The notes beneath the pieces are model-generated. The model saw only the letters and a program-made list of their open reading frames with translations. It did no database searches and had not been told where the DNA came from. Positions 24,993-25,149 of a DNA stretch of 25,149 nucleotides are shown piece after piece. Numbering within the stretch: position 1 is the stretch's first letter; each line of letters opens with the position of its first letter. Both the position numbers and the translations under genes were made by a program. The stretch is from CAIKZZ01 sp035524595 (GTDB lineage Bacteria; Pseudomonadota; Gammaproteobacteria; Steroidobacterales; Steroidobacteraceae). The DNA lies in assembly GCA_035524595.1 (NCBI GenBank), contig DATKOP010000077.1:1-25149 (forward strand), read 5' to 3'.

Positions 24993-25149
24993 TCAGACGC
25001 TCAGCACGGCCAGCGTGCCGGGCCCGTACTTCGGCACGTTGAGCTCGAAGTCCACGCGGCCCTTGGCGCTGCCCAGAAGCTGGGTCAGCTGCGGCGGCAT
25101 CGCCTTGGCGGAGTAGACCTTGTCGAGCTTCAGGTGCCGGGAACTGTCG
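24993..25149 (-). CDS. Unrecognised protein, C-terminal 51 residues
   Basis: An open frame enters from the right edge and ends at TGA 24995-24993, giving a C-terminus with DSSRHLKLDKVYSAKAMPPQ early on and FELNVPKYGPGTLAVLSV at the end. Residue composition looks like real protein, with alternating hydrophobic residues suggesting a final beta strand, and the other two frames on this strand are Arg/Ala-rich shadows. The stop codon overlaps the HDOD gene's ribosome-binding region (TGAGGAG), so the two genes are probably one unit. I cannot name the family. Confidence 0.6.
   Translation of the reverse strand, partial: DSSRHLKLDKVYSAKAMPPQLTQLLGSAKGRVDFELNVPKYGPGTLAVLSV

Overview
The window is a very GC-rich (70% or more by eye), densely packed bacterial chromosome segment. 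It looks like a Gram-negative proteobacterium, most probably a high-GC gammaproteobacterium. The reasons are two conserved housekeeping neighbourhoods (miaB-phoH/ybeZ-ybeY-corC/ybeX-lnt and leuS-lptE-(holA)-nadD-rsfS), plus the ssb / MFS / divergent uvrA arrangement, outer-membrane biogenesis genes (lptE, lnt), and twin-arginine and Sec export signals. A betaproteobacterium cannot be excluded from sequence alone. Twenty protein-coding genes are supported; 18 are on the minus strand, and only the small cupin and uvrA are on the plus strand. I see no rRNA, tRNA, CRISPR array, insertion sequence or prophage. No gene-free stretch exceeds about 210 bases.

Layout from left to right. 1-3482 (minus): an S10 serine carboxypeptidase-like protein, then holA, nadD and rsfS, all abutting or overlapping, with rsfS running off the left edge. 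3483-3688: a divergent intergenic region. 3689-4039 (plus): a secreted mini-cupin. 4066-8871 (minus): leuS, lptE, a small HExxH protein, and a fusion of a PCuAC copper-chaperone domain to a BtuF-like substrate-binding domain; each gene overlaps the next. 8991-9018: a terminator-like hairpin merging into a promoter for leuS. 9050-12474 (minus): hppD, an aspartate/aromatic aminotransferase and a Tat-exported M19 dipeptidase-like protein, plausibly a tyrosine-degradation unit. 12533-17729 (minus): miaB, phoH, ybeY, corC, lnt, chained by start/stop overlaps. 17851-19652 (minus): ssb and an MFS transporter. 19723-22575 (plus): uvrA. 22572-25149 (minus): a soluble PAS-PAS histidine kinase, an HDOD protein and the C-terminus of an unrecognised protein.

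Functionally, most of the window is core information processing and envelope biogenesis: translation and ribosome quality (leuS, miaB, ybeY, rsfS), replication and repair (holA, ssb, uvrA), NAD synthesis (nadD), and lipoprotein and LPS export (lnt, lptE). Into this backbone are set an amino-acid catabolic unit between lnt and leuS, and a metal or cofactor-flavoured set (cupin, PCuAC-BtuF fusion, HExxH protein) plus a carboxypeptidase between lptE and holA.

The least ordinary items are the PCuAC-BtuF fusion with its translationally coupled HExxH neighbour, the M19 protein that lacks several canonical zinc ligands, the basic N-terminal tail on RsfS, and the merged terminator/promoter before leuS. 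I found no clear new defence or mobile system.
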